The position numbers were made by a program, and so were the translations under genes. Below, one piece after another: positions 1 through 7,287 of a DNA stretch of 15,743 nucleotides (its first letter is position 1; the number at the start of each line of letters is the position of its first letter). The stretch lies in contig DCGG01000048.1 in NCBI GenBank assembly GCA_002315455.1, positions 35,893 through 51,635 on the forward strand. The letters are read 5' to 3'. The notes under the pieces are model-generated. The model did no database searches, was not told the DNA's origin, and worked only from the letters and a program-made list of their open reading frames with translations. The stretch comes from Lentisphaeria bacterium UBA1784. GTDB lineage: Bacteria; Verrucomicrobiota; Lentisphaeria; Victivallales; Victivallaceae.

Positions 1-251
1 GTCCGCAGATAGATGTGATCGTTGCGGTTTTCGGGGCCGTTCTGCATCATGTTGTGATCCACGTAGGAGACGGAGACCTCCGTCCGGACGTGATCGATGT
101 TCATGGACTCCAGCTCCAGATAGGCCATGGTCCCGGTGGCGTCCTGCGTCAGGGTCTGGTCGATCCTGATGGAGACCGGTTCACCGGGAATCCGGGAGCC
201 GGAGACGAAATGCGCGTCGATGAGTTTTTGAGTGACTGTTCCGTGTGCCAT
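1..251 (-). CDS. Aconitate hydratase, N-terminal part (runs off the window)
   Basis: Aconitase isomerises citrate and isocitrate through cis-aconitate using a [4Fe-4S] cluster. Only the first 83 residues are present. Residues 31-42 (DQTLTQDATGTM) and 62-70 (SYVDHNMMQ) are the characteristic N-terminal blocks of the aconitase superfamily; the VDHN segment belongs to the substrate-binding face. The wording of these blocks fits the roughly 640-residue bacterial aconitate hydratases better than LeuC-type isopropylmalate dehydratase, which is the main alternative. The cluster cysteines lie beyond the edge and cannot be checked. The ATG at 251 is preceded by GGAGAG about nine bases upstream. It follows ispG on the same strand after 51 bp without an obvious terminator, so it is probably the last visible gene of the antiporter-rseP-ispG operon. 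Confidence 0.82.
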   Translation of the reverse strand, partial: MAHGTVTQKLIDAHFVSGSRIPGEPVSIRIDQTLTQDATGTMAYLELESMNIDHVRTEVSVSYVDHNMMQNGPENRNDHIYLR

Positions 252-302
252 AATTTTTACTCTCCAAAGTTTGAGGGTTGATTACCGTATTTCATGAAAA
301 AA

Positions 303-1409
303 TCATTTCTGCGACGGGACCGCATGCTCCAGCAGAAGTTCCCGGAAGTGCTTCCATCCCTGCTCGAAGGGATAGGCTCCGAGGACTTTCCCCTTCTCGA
401 AGATCACCAGTTCCCGGTTCCGGCTGCCGGCGATCCCGAGATCGGCGCCCCGCGCCTCCCCCGGACCGTTGACGGGACAGCCCATGACGGCGACCCTGTC
501 CAGTTCCACGCCCCGGCCGGAACTGCGGAGTTCTTCGATCAGCGCCTCCACCCGGGCCACAAGTCCGGGCAGATCGATCCCGGTGCGTCCGCAGGTGGGA
601 CAGGAGATGATCTCCGGCCGCTCCCGGCGGATGCCGCATCCCGAAAGGATCTTCCGTGCGGCGTAGATCTCCTCCACCGGGTCCGCAGTGAGACTGACCC
701 TGATGGTATCGCCGATGCCATCCAGAAGCAGCGCACCGATGCCGATGGCGGACTTGACGATCCCCATGGCGGGAGTCCCCGCCTCGGTGACGCCAAGATG
801 AAGCGGATGATCGCAGCGCGCGGCGAACCGGCGGTTTGCCGCCACCGTGATTCCCACGTCGGAGGCCTTGATGGCCGCCTTGATGGAATGCACGCCAAGG
901 CGTTCCAGCGCTTCGCACTGGGCGAGAGCGGCATCGCTGAGGGCCTCCGCCAACGCCTCCTCGCCGGAGCGTCCGGCGGCGATCTTTTCCGCAATGCGGG
1001 CGGGTTTGATGCTGCCGGAATTGGCTCCCACCCGGATGGCGGCATGATGGCGCAGGACGGCATCCGCCACCTGCTTCAGTTCGTCGCCGTTGCCGCAAAG
1101 TCCGGGATTGATGCGGATCGCCGCGGCACCGGCCTCCAGCGCGGCGAGGCCGCTGGCCAGAGAGAACTGCACGTCTGCCACCACCGGCAGAGGACTTGCC
1201 TCGCAGATGCGTTTCATGGCGGGAGCATCCTCCACGGCATCCACCGCCACCCGGATGATCTGGCATCCGGCGGCGGCGAGGCGGGAAATCTGCCCCAAAA
1301 CCGCGTCCGCATCCCGGGTGGGAACGTTGGTCATGCTCTGAATGGAGACCGGTGCACCCCCGCCCACGGGGACGTTACCGACGAAGATCTGCCTACTTGT
1401 GCGCCGCAT
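303..1409 (-). CDS. ispG: 4-hydroxy-3-methylbut-2-enyl diphosphate synthase (flavodoxin/ferredoxin)
   Basis: IspG (GcpE) makes HMBPP from MEcPP, the penultimate step of the MEP isoprenoid pathway, in the cytosol with a [4Fe-4S] cluster. The 368-residue protein is the usual length of the short bacterial form. The N-terminal TIM-barrel part carries SIQSMTN (22-28) and IRINPG (98-103). The C-terminal cluster domain carries CPTCGR with C270 and C273, then GCPVNGPGEA with C311 and E318, the expected three cysteines and one glutamate. One oddity: the segment read as ADIHF in the E. coli enzyme is ADVQF here (residues 78-82), replacing a conserved His by Gln. The start codon lies inside the 3' end of rseP (17-bp overlap), which implies translational coupling. 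Product call is very secure. Confidence 0.96.
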   Translation of the reverse strand: MRRTSRQIFVGNVPVGGGAPVSIQSMTNVPTRDADAVLGQISRLAAAGCQIIRVAVDAVEDAPAMKRICEASPLPVVADVQFSLASGLAALEAGAAAIRINPGLCGNGDELKQVADAVLRHHAAIRVGANSGSIKPARIAEKIAAGRSGEEALAEALSDAALAQCEALERLGVHSIKAAIKASDVGITVAANRRFAARCDHPLHLGVTEAGTPAMGIVKSAIGIGALLLDGIGDTIRVSLTADPVEEIYAARKILSGCGIRRERPEIISCPTCGRTGIDLPGLVARVEALIEELRSSGRGVELDRVAVMGCPVNGPGEARGADLGIAGSRNRELVIFEKGKVLGAYPFEQGWKHFRELLLEHAVPSQK

Positions 1410-3060
1410 GGTTCACCTCCCCGGACCGGCCCATCCGCTGGACCATCCGTTTGCCGTCGTAAAAAGTCACAAAGACCATGAGCGAGATCAGAAGCGTGAC
1501 GAAGACCGCCGTCAGCACCTTCAGCAGTTTCTCCGGCAACGGACGCCGGATGACGAGTTCGATGAGGCCGAAGAGGATGTGTCCGCCGTCCAGCACCGGG
1601 AGCGGCAGCAGATTGAACACCGCGAGTGCGAAGGAGATCATCACCACGAAGTAGATGCAGTACGGCACCGAACTGCTCTTGGCCGTGCGGAAGAGCACGT
1701 CCCCGATCCCCAAAGGACCGGAGAGCAAACTGGGCTTGAGAGAAGTGCGGGTGTCGGTCATGCCGAGGCGGTTGCCGATGCTGACGCAAATCCCGCGGAC
1801 GGATTTCCAACTCTGATCCAGCGTGTCGAAGAGAAGTTCGAAGGGCGTCGGATGATCCGTATGGCCCAGGCGCACCCCGATGGTGTGAGGGATGATCTCC
1901 GCCGCAGTGACGGAGCAAACCACCTCTTTGCCCTCCCTCTCCACGGCGAACTTCATGGTTCTGCCGCAGGAGTCCTGCACGATCTGCTGGATCTCCGGCA
2001 TGGAAGCAAGCGCCTTGCCGTCGATGTGCAGGAACCGGTCGCCGCGCTGCAATCCCGCCCGTTCGGCAGGACTGCCGGGGACGCAGGAGACGATCCGAAT
2101 CGCGCCATCCTTCTCCTCCATACGGAATCCGCCGCGGTAATAAACCTTGGCGAGTTTCGGATCCTCCGCGGGTTCCGGTTGCACCTTCAAGACGACGGTC
2201 TCTCCGCCCCGGAGCAGAGTCAACTCCACAGGCTTGCCGTTGCCGTTGCCGATTACGTCGAAGAGCGTGACGTAGTCGGTCAGAACCTGCCCATCCAACT
2301 CGAGGATCTGGTCCCCCTTGCGGACTCCCGCCTTCTCTGCCGGACTGCCGGGAAGCGGGATCACTTCCATGGGGATCCGGGGCAGGAAGAAGGGCCATGG
2401 GACGCCTTCCCGTGCCAGTTCTGGCGGGCCATCGGGGTTTGGCTGAGGCTGGTAACGGAACTTCAGTTCCCGATCATCCCTGCGGACCGTCAACTCCACG
2501 TCGCCCACGCAGAAGAGCAGTTTCCGGGTAAAACCGGACCACGTGGCGTGGAACCGTTCCCCATTGAGCCGGACGATCTTGTCTCCGGCCCGCAATCCGG
2601 CCTTGTATTCAGGACCGGCTTCGGAAATGCTCTGCACCACGATCTCCCGCATCTTCGGGGAGTCCTGCGGCATGCCGAAGATCCAAAGGAAACATCCGAG
2701 AAACAATCCGCCGAGAATGTTGAAAAACGGTCCGGCAAAGGCAGTAACAATCCGCTGGAGCGGCGTTCCCCGCTTCAATTCGGACCCGTCCGCGGCCTTC
2801 GGGGTCCCGCTGGTGGCGTCGATCTGCGGGATGTCGCAGTATCCGCCGAAGGGCAGATAGCCGATCCGGTATTCCACGCCGTTGTACTTCCTGCGCCAGA
2901 AGGGCCGGAACCCCAAGGCGAAGGCGTCCACGTGAAGCCCGCAGAGCCGGGCCGCGATGAAATGTCCCAGTTCGTGGATGAAGATGCAGAATCCCAATCC
3001 GATGAAAACAAACAGCAACGCCAGCAGATTGGCGCCGAACTCTCCCAAAGCATGCAGCAT
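1393..3060 (-). CDS. rseP: RseP-family site-2 intramembrane zinc metalloprotease with three PDZ-like domains
   Basis: Site-2 proteases cut membrane-embedded substrates such as anti-sigma factors; in E. coli RseP releases sigma-E. The first membrane segment holds the zinc motif HELGH (29-33), and the last membrane region holds NLLPLPVLDGGHIL (483-496) with the third zinc ligand, D491. SGPLGIG (447-453) is also typical. Between them lie three PDZ-like units, each with a G-x-x-x-x-A-G-hydrophobic-x-x-G-D signature: about 136-205, 228-297 and 319-389. At 555 residues it is about 100 longer than the two-PDZ E. coli protein, and the extra unit accounts for that. ATG 3060 follows GGAAAGG. It lies 33 bp after the antiporter gene and overlaps ispG by 17 bp. 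rseP beside ispG is a recurring bacterial arrangement, often with dxr, which is absent here. Confidence 0.95.
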   Translation of the reverse strand: MLHALGEFGANLLALLFVFIGLGFCIFIHELGHFIAARLCGLHVDAFALGFRPFWRRKYNGVEYRIGYLPFGGYCDIPQIDATSGTPKAADGSELKRGTPLQRIVTAFAGPFFNILGGLFLGCFLWIFGMPQDSPKMREIVVQSISEAGPEYKAGLRAGDKIVRLNGERFHATWSGFTRKLLFCVGDVELTVRRDDRELKFRYQPQPNPDGPPELAREGVPWPFFLPRIPMEVIPLPGSPAEKAGVRKGDQILELDGQVLTDYVTLFDVIGNGNGKPVELTLLRGGETVVLKVQPEPAEDPKLAKVYYRGGFRMEEKDGAIRIVSCVPGSPAERAGLQRGDRFLHIDGKALASMPEIQQIVQDSCGRTMKFAVEREGKEVVCSVTAAEIIPHTIGVRLGHTDHPTPFELLFDTLDQSWKSVRGICVSIGNRLGMTDTRTSLKPSLLSGPLGIGDVLFRTAKSSSVPYCIYFVVMISFALAVFNLLPLPVLDGGHILFGLIELVIRRPLPEKLLKVLTAVFVTLLISLMVFVTFYDGKRMVQRMGRSGEVNHAAHK

Positions 3061-3093
3061 AGATTTACGACCTTTCCTTCCGGATGATCGCGG

Positions 3094-4056
3094 TCAGCCC
3101 GCGTTTTGCACTAAATAGAATACGTACCCGCAGTAGGCGGCAAACAAAACGATCCCGCTGCCCCGGCCGATCCGGGTGCGGTTCAACAGCATGGCTCCCC
3201 ATACGAAGCAGGCGATCCCCGACATCACGCACAGGTCCGCCGCAGTAATCCCCCGGGCTTCCAGGGGGCTTACCAGCGGAGCGATCCCGAGGATGCAGAT
3301 GATGTTGAAAAGGTTGGACCCCACAAGATTTCCAAGAGCGATGTCCTGCTCTTTGCGGATGGCGGCAACCAGACTTGTGGCAAGTTCCGGCAGGCTGGTC
3401 CCCACCGCCACCACGGTGAGGCCGATCACAGCTTCCGAGACCCCAGCGGTCCGGGCAATCCAGATGGCGGCATTGACAAAGAGGTGCGCGCCGACGACCA
3501 GCGCCGTCAGGCCGCCTGCGATCCACAGCAAAATCAGCGCCAGCGGGTGCTCACCGGCCTCCGCCAGGGCGTCCTTGGCTTCGCCGTCCACCACGTCCTC
3601 CCCCCGGCGGGCACGGCACAACTGAATCCCGAGGTAAATCGCAAAGCAGAGGAGAAAGATCAGCGCGCCGAACCGGCCGACGCCGTGACCGATCCAAACC
3701 ATCCAGGCCAGCAGAAGCGACACCAACACCATGGCGGGGACGTCCAGTTTCAGCAGGCCGGGAGCAAAGGCCATGGGGGAGATTATGGCGCAAAGTCCGA
3801 GGATCAGGCCGAGGTTGCAGATGTTGGAGCCCACCACGTTGCCGATGCTGATGTCCCCGGACCCCTGAAGCGAAGCACAGATGCTGACCACCAGTTCCGG
3901 CGCACTGGTACCGAAGGCTACAAGCGTCAGCCCGATGACCAGCGCCGGCACACGGAAACGTCTGGCCAGTGCAACTCCGCCCCGGACCAGATAGTCTGCG
4001 CCGTAATAGAGAGCCGCTATTCCCAGCACACCGCCGCCCAATGTCAGACAAGTCAT
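3094..4056 (-). CDS. Calcium/sodium antiporter family (CaCA, YrbG-like) membrane protein
   Basis: Members of the CaCA superfamily exchange Na+ (sometimes K+ or H+) for Ca2+ across the inner membrane. The 320-residue protein is almost wholly hydrophobic, with about ten membrane segments in two inverted halves. Each half has the alpha-repeat signature: VAFGTSAPELVVS (46-58) with GNVVGSNICN (72-81), and VAVGTSLPELATS (216-228) with GNLVGSNLFN (242-251). The conserved Glu of both PEL motifs, which bind cations, is present. A charged loop near residues 148-170 separates the halves. I chose ATG 4056; a TTG directly before it (4059) is closer to the ideal spacing from the upstream GGAG, so one extra residue is possible. 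It is first in the operon leading to rseP, ispG and aconitase. The exact ion cannot be read from sequence. Confidence 0.92.
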   Translation of the reverse strand: MTCLTLGGGVLGIAALYYGADYLVRGGVALARRFRVPALVIGLTLVAFGTSAPELVVSICASLQGSGDISIGNVVGSNICNLGLILGLCAIISPMAFAPGLLKLDVPAMVLVSLLLAWMVWIGHGVGRFGALIFLLCFAIYLGIQLCRARRGEDVVDGEAKDALAEAGEHPLALILLWIAGGLTALVVGAHLFVNAAIWIARTAGVSEAVIGLTVVAVGTSLPELATSLVAAIRKEQDIALGNLVGSNLFNIICILGIAPLVSPLEARGITAADLCVMSGIACFVWGAMLLNRTRIGRGSGIVLFAAYCGYVFYLVQNAG

Positions 4057-4111
4057 CAAAGTTTTCGCTCCTCTGCATTCCGGAAAAAGGCAAAAAAATA
4101 CTCGTTTTTAT

Positions 4112-4140
4112 AATATAGCAGAAATCGGGGCGCTTTTCCA
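4112..4140 (-). promoter_or_regulatory. Sigma-70-type promoter for the antiporter-rseP-ispG-aconitase operon
   Basis: On the minus strand a -35-like TGGAAA (4135-4140) is followed, after 17 bases, by TATATT (4112-4117) carrying the extended -10 TGC. The antiporter start lies about 55 bases downstream. The string TGCTATATTAT recurs exactly in the predicted promoter at 11692-11720, which strengthens the call. It has not been tested. Confidence 0.55.
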
Positions 4141-4175
4141 TCGTTCCCGCGTTTTTTTCAAGCCGAAAAACAGAA

Positions 4176-4207
4176 ACAAAAAAAGCGCACCACGAATGAT
4201 GCGCTTT
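4176..4207 (-). terminator. Intrinsic terminator ending the A1-A8 exported-protein operon
   Basis: On the minus strand, an 8-bp perfect stem AAAGCGCA/TGCGCTTT (4200-4207 with 4182-4189) encloses a 10-base loop and runs straight into a T-rich tract. It lies about 25 bases after the stop codon of A8 and is the clearest terminator in the window. It separates the array from the antiporter operon promoter at 4112-4140. Confidence 0.85.
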
Positions 4208-4231
4208 CTGACGTCAGGGGAAAAGGTCCAC

Positions 4232-4654
4232 TTACTTCATGCGGGCCTCCACAACGATCTCCATCTTGCCGTTGGCGGCTTCCGCCATAAAGCGTTTCTC
4301 GCTTGCCTGCTTTGGAGCAACGGACACTGTCTCCGTCAACAGTTCTTTGCCATTGACCTTGAGGGAACGGCATTCATAGGCTCCGGATTTGGAGGAACGG
4401 AACTGCAACTCCGCACTCTCGGAGGCAACCGTTGCCTTGACCGTCTGCCAATCGCTTCTCACGTGGAAAAACAGTTCGACGCCCTTCTTCGTTTTTTGCT
4501 TTTTGCTTAAGTTGTCGACAGCCCTGACGGCATCTTCCAATTTCACAACCTTTGCATCCTGATCAAAGACCGCAACGACCAGGGAGGGCAAAGGTTTGGC
4601 CATGCACAAGATGGCTCCGGCGAACAGCAAAGCAATCAAAAACAGTTTCTTCAT
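4232..4654 (-). CDS. Small exported protein A8 (last gene of the eight-gene paralog array)
   Basis: No function recognised. The 140-residue precursor starts MKKLFLIALLFAGAILCMA, a short basic N-terminus and hydrophobic core with probable signal peptidase I cleavage near residue 19, so it should be exported. The mature part is predicted mostly strand-forming. It holds the family landmarks: W69 in a segment of alternating hydrophobic residues, then the core motif ECRSLKVNGKEL (94-105), and a final beta-like stretch KMEIVVEARMK. It most resembles its neighbour A7: both have ECxSLKxNG and lack the KTPADF-like tail of A4-A6. The mature region is lysine-rich. Spacing from A7 is 23 bp and a strong terminator follows. 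Cys17 does not sit in a proper lipobox, so I do not call it a lipoprotein. Confidence 0.85.
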   Translation of the reverse strand: MKKLFLIALLFAGAILCMAKPLPSLVVAVFDQDAKVVKLEDAVRAVDNLSKKQKTKKGVELFFHVRSDWQTVKATVASESAELQFRSSKSGAYECRSLKVNGKELLTETVSVAPKQASEKRFMAEAANGKMEIVVEARMK

Positions 4655-4677
4655 GTTCCCAGTCTCCGAAGATTTCC

Positions 4678-5103
4678 CTATTCCAACTTACGGACCTGCG
4701 CGACCACGACGATCTTGCCGTCGTCAGCTTTCGCATTGAATTTCTCCGGCTTCTTTTTCGTGACCCGCTCGGCGATAATGGGGGCGGTCAGTTTTTCCTC
4801 GCCGTTGATCTTGAGGGACTTGCACTCATAACGTCCGCCCTTGCTGGCGCGGAAGCAGAAAGAGACTTGGTCCGCGGCGAGGGTGAACGTGATGGTCGTC
4901 CAATCGCCGGACTTCACGTCGTAATAGAGCGCGTATCCAATCTTTGCGCCCTTCTTGTTCAGAGCATCCCGGGAGCGGACGGCATTCCCCTTGTCCGCAA
5001 TGGTCCCGGCCGTCGTGACGTCAAAAGCAAAAGTGGCGCCGGAATCTGCAAAAAGGGAGAGTCCCGCCAGAAGTACAGCACAAAACAACAAAAACTTTTT
5101 CAT
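4678..5103 (-). CDS. Small exported protein A7 (paralog array)
   Basis: Unknown function. The 141-residue precursor has a signal peptide (MKKFLLFCAVLLAGLSLFA, cleavage near residue 19). The mature domain shows W68 in KSGDWTTITFTLAAD, the core motif YECKSLKINGEEKL (92-105) and a terminal beta-like stretch KIVVVAQVRKLE. The W-to-motif distance (about 26 residues) matches A3-A8, so these are alignable as one domain family. It pairs with A8 by the shared ECKSLK/ECRSLK wording and a Lys-rich linker after the motif. The ATG at 5103 follows AAGGGAATCAAA. The gaps to A6 (24 bp) and A8 (23 bp) hold no promoter or terminator, which supports one transcript. Confidence 0.85.
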   Translation of the reverse strand: MKKFLLFCAVLLAGLSLFADSGATFAFDVTTAGTIADKGNAVRSRDALNKKGAKIGYALYYDVKSGDWTTITFTLAADQVSFCFRASKGGRYECKSLKINGEEKLTAPIIAERVTKKKPEKFNAKADDGKIVVVAQVRKLE

Positions 5104-5127
5104 TTTGATTCCCTTATGCCGATGCCG

Positions 5128-5601
5128 TTATTTCTTCAGAAAATCGGCGGGCGTCTTGTCGGACCTGCGGATCTGGAAGGTGACCACCATCTCCTTGTCC
5201 TTTTTCATGTCGCCGGAGAACACGATCTGCGGCTGCTTCTTGCTGTAGGGCTGGACCAGAGGCTCCGTCAGTTTCTCTTCGCCGTCGATCTTGAAAGACT
5301 TGAACTCCGCCACCGCGCCGTTGGGAGCACGGAGTGTAAAAGAGATCTTGGCGTCGGCAGAGGGAAGCAGAACCATTTTCCGCTCCTCCCATTCGCTGCC
5401 CTTTGCCTCGAAATAGAAATTCTGTCCGCGGAACTCGCCGGACTTGCTCTTCACGATTCTGCCACCATTGGAACCACCATTCTCAACGACCTTGAATTCC
5501 GCTTTACAAAGGGTAAAAACAGCGGCATTAGGCGCGCCGCCCTTCGCGAACGCCACCATGCCGCAGAGCGTCAGCAATGCAAAAACAAAAAACTTCTTCA
5601 T
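5128..5601 (-). CDS. Small exported protein A6 (paralog array; close copy of A5)
   Basis: Unknown function. I start at ATG 5601 rather than a Met 18 codons upstream, because the signal peptide MKKFFVFALLTLCGMVAFA begins there and AAAGGAGAAAAG precedes it. The 157-residue precursor has FRGQNFYFEAKGSEWEERK around W71, SADAKISFTLRAPNG, the core motif EFKSFKIDGEEKL (99-111), a PYSKKQP linker, then KDKEMVVTFQIRRSDKTPADF near the C-terminus. By eye about three quarters of mature positions are identical to A5, so the two arose by a recent tandem duplication. Differences cluster in the early loop (residues 44-57) and in the segment after PYSKKQ (123-132); the putative core strands are nearly unchanged. 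Confidence 0.87.
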   Translation of the reverse strand: MKKFFVFALLTLCGMVAFAKGGAPNAAVFTLCKAEFKVVENGGSNGGRIVKSKSGEFRGQNFYFEAKGSEWEERKMVLLPSADAKISFTLRAPNGAVAEFKSFKIDGEEKLTEPLVQPYSKKQPQIVFSGDMKKDKEMVVTFQIRRSDKTPADFLKK

Positions 5602-5641
5602 GATCTTTTCTCCTTTGATATTGTTGATGTTGCGGGAGTTG

Positions 5642-6118
5642 TTACTTATCTGCAAAATCAGCCGGGGTCTTCTCCGACTTGCGAATCTGGAAGGTGACGA
5701 CCATCTCCTTATCCTTGGTCATGGCAGTGTTGAACTTGATCCGCGACTGATTTTTGCTGTAAGGCTGGATCAATGGCGCAGTCAGCTTCTCTTCCCCATC
5801 GATCTTGAAACTCTTGAATTCCGCCACCGCTCCGTTGGGAGCGCGCGGCGAAAAGGTGATTTTTCCGTCAGCCAGCGGCATGAGCACGAGTTTCCGTTCT
5901 TCCCAATCGCCGCTCTTCGCCCTGAAATAGAAATTCTGTCCCCGGAATGCGCCTTTCTTGGTCTTGACGATCCGGCCGTCGCAGGCGCCGCCATTCTCAA
6001 CGGTCTTGAACTCCGCACTGGAGGTCACAAAAACCGCAGAGGTCGGCTTTGGAGCTGCCCCCGCAAACACGGCCAAACACCCCAATGACAACAGTACTGC
6101 AGTCAGGAATTTCATCAT
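5642..6118 (-). CDS. Small exported protein A5 (paralog array; close copy of A6)
   Basis: Unknown function. The 158-residue precursor begins with MMKFLTAVLLSLGCLAVFAGA, a signal peptide with probable cleavage near residue 19-21. The first ATG (6118) lies eight bases after AAGGAG; an adjacent second ATG could also serve. The mature domain has FRGQNFYFRAKSGDWEERK (W72), PLADGKITF, PRAPNG, the core motif EFKSFKIDGEEKL (100-112) identical to that of A6, PYSKNQ, and a C-terminal TFQIRKSEKTPADF. The tail IRKSEKT-ADF is also shared with A4, linking A4, A5 and A6 as a subgroup. No catalytic motif is visible; the all-beta pattern suggests a binding or structural role, which is inference only. Confidence 0.87.
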   Translation of the reverse strand: MMKFLTAVLLSLGCLAVFAGAAPKPTSAVFVTSSAEFKTVENGGACDGRIVKTKKGAFRGQNFYFRAKSGDWEERKLVLMPLADGKITFSPRAPNGAVAEFKSFKIDGEEKLTAPLIQPYSKNQSRIKFNTAMTKDKEMVVTFQIRKSEKTPADFADK

Positions 6119-6151
6119 GTCCTTTTCTCCTTGAAACGTGATTTTATCAGG

Positions 6152-6616
6152 TTACTTCTGCGCGAAATCAGCCAAAGTTTTCTCCGACTTGCGGATCTTG
6201 GCGACTACGACCAACTCCTTGCCGGCCTCGCCGGTGCATTTGACGACGATCCCCGGCTGTTCCTTGGAGTAGGGACTGACAACGGGCTCCTTCAACAACT
6301 CTTCGCCATTGACCTGAAACGAGCCGAACTCCGCCACCGACTCCTTGGGCGCCCGGAGATTGAACCGGATCTTGCCATCGGCAGCCGGCTTCATCACGAA
6401 CCGGACCTCCTGCCAGTCCGAACTCTCGGCACAAAGATAGATCCGATACCAGTTCCCGCCGTTCTTCAGCTTCAGCGGCTGAATGCTTCCGGCCTTTTCC
6501 ACGAATTCAATGGGAGCGCCGGACTTCGGATAGACGAGAATGGTGTGGTCCGGCTTCGCGGCAAAGAGCGCGATTCCGAAAATACAGCAGAAACACGTGA
6601 TGAGAAGCGTTTTCAT
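6152..6616 (-). CDS. Small exported protein A4 (paralog array)
   Basis: Unknown function. I use ATG 6616, which has AAGGAACGGACC just upstream and starts the signal peptide MKTLLITCFCCIFGIALFA; an in-frame TTG six codons earlier has no advantage. The 154-residue precursor has HTILVYP near the mature N-terminus, NWYRIYLCAESSDWQEV (W68), AADGKIRFNLRAP, the core motif EFGSFQVNGEELL (96-108), PYSKEQPG and a tail KIRKSEKTLADF. It is intermediate: its N-terminal half (HTILVYP, WYRIY) matches A3, while its tail matches A5 and A6. That is what stepwise duplication, or recombination between neighbours, would give. Spacing is 33 bp to A5 and 21 bp from A3. Confidence 0.86.
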   Translation of the reverse strand: MKTLLITCFCCIFGIALFAAKPDHTILVYPKSGAPIEFVEKAGSIQPLKLKNGGNWYRIYLCAESSDWQEVRFVMKPAADGKIRFNLRAPKESVAEFGSFQVNGEELLKEPVVSPYSKEQPGIVVKCTGEAGKELVVVAKIRKSEKTLADFAQK

Positions 6617-6637
6617 GGTCCGTTCCTTTTTCAAATC

Positions 6638-7108
6638 TTACTTTTCCGGCTCGAACTCGGAAAGTTTCCGGGGAGACCGGCGGATCTTCGAGGTGATCAC
6701 AACGTCCTTGTCCTTTTGTGCGTTAAATTCGATCCAGACGCCCGTCTGCCCCTTCACGTAAGGAATCAGCGCCGGAGCTTCCAGCATCTCCTTGCCGTTG
6801 ACGGTGAAGGAACTGTATTCCGCGACGGAGCCGCCGGGAGCGCGGAGGTTGATCTTGACCGCTCCGTCGGCAGAGGGTCTCACCACGATCCTGATGTCGG
6901 ACCACTCCTTTTTGCCGGCGAGGAAATAGATGCGGTACCAGTGGCTGCCACTCTTGCCCTGCCTGGGCTCCAGCAGAACGGAATTTTCATGAGAGAGAAA
7001 CTCCAGTTCTCCTTTCGCAGGGTAGAAGAGAATGGAGTGAGTCTTCTCCTTCGCAAAGAGGGAGAAGCCCAACGCACAGCAGAACAGCAAAACAAAGAGG
7101 CGCTTCAT
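6638..7108 (-). CDS. Small exported protein A3 (paralog array)
   Basis: Unknown function. The open frame extends 47 codons upstream, but the signal peptide MKRLFVLLFCCALGFSLFA starts at ATG 7108, preceded by GGAAAGGAC, so I use that start. The 156-residue precursor has HSILFYP, SHWYRIYFLAGKKEWSDI (W69), SADGAVKINLRAPGG, the core motif EYSSFTVNGKEML (97-109), an IPYVKGQTG linker and a charged tail RRSPRKLSEFEPEK. HSILFYP and HWYRIYF tie it to A4; EYSS in the motif ties it to A2. It sits after the longest intergenic gap of the array (193 bp), which carries a strong hairpin, so transcript levels might step down between A2 and A3. Confidence 0.86.
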   Translation of the reverse strand: MKRLFVLLFCCALGFSLFAKEKTHSILFYPAKGELEFLSHENSVLLEPRQGKSGSHWYRIYFLAGKKEWSDIRIVVRPSADGAVKINLRAPGGSVAEYSSFTVNGKEMLEAPALIPYVKGQTGVWIEFNAQKDKDVVITSKIRRSPRKLSEFEPEK

Positions 7109-7255
7109 AATCTGGTAGTCCTTTCCTTGGGGACCACTGAAAAGAGGAGACTTCTTCATCATCTCACCGCCCCCGAAAATATTACTTCTTCTGTGGCACG
7201 GAGAGGAAATCGCTTCATGCGAAGTCCCCACTCCGCGGATGGGGTTCAACAGGCA

Positions 7256-7287
7256 ACGGGACGGCGGGGTGATCCCTTCCGTCCCGT
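7256..7287 (-). other. Strong stem-loop between A2 and A3
   Basis: A perfect 9-bp stem ACGGGACGG/CCGTCCCGT (7256-7264 with 7279-7287) encloses a 14-base loop that can form a further GGG/CCC pairing. It begins 14 bases past the A2 stop codon in the transcription direction. No U-run follows, so it is not a classical terminator. It could stabilise the upstream mRNA, act as a processing site or cause weak attenuation inside the operon. Confidence 0.6.

Noticed and set aside
1342..3087. Plus-strand open frame of 581 codons opposite rseP
   Set aside because: Shadow of rseP in GC-rich sequence; composition is dominated by Arg, His, Glu and Asp without motifs, while rseP is unmistakable.
4232..6118. 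Cysteines in the A8 and A5 signal peptides as lipoprotein sites
   Set aside because: The residues before the Cys (AIL-C, SLG-C) do not fit the lipobox, and a good signal peptidase I site follows in both.
7109..7249. N-terminal extension of A3, including a Met-Met-Lys-Lys start at 7162
   Set aside because: The signal peptide begins at 7108 with its own ribosome site, and the GGTGAG before 7162 is too close to the ATG to serve.
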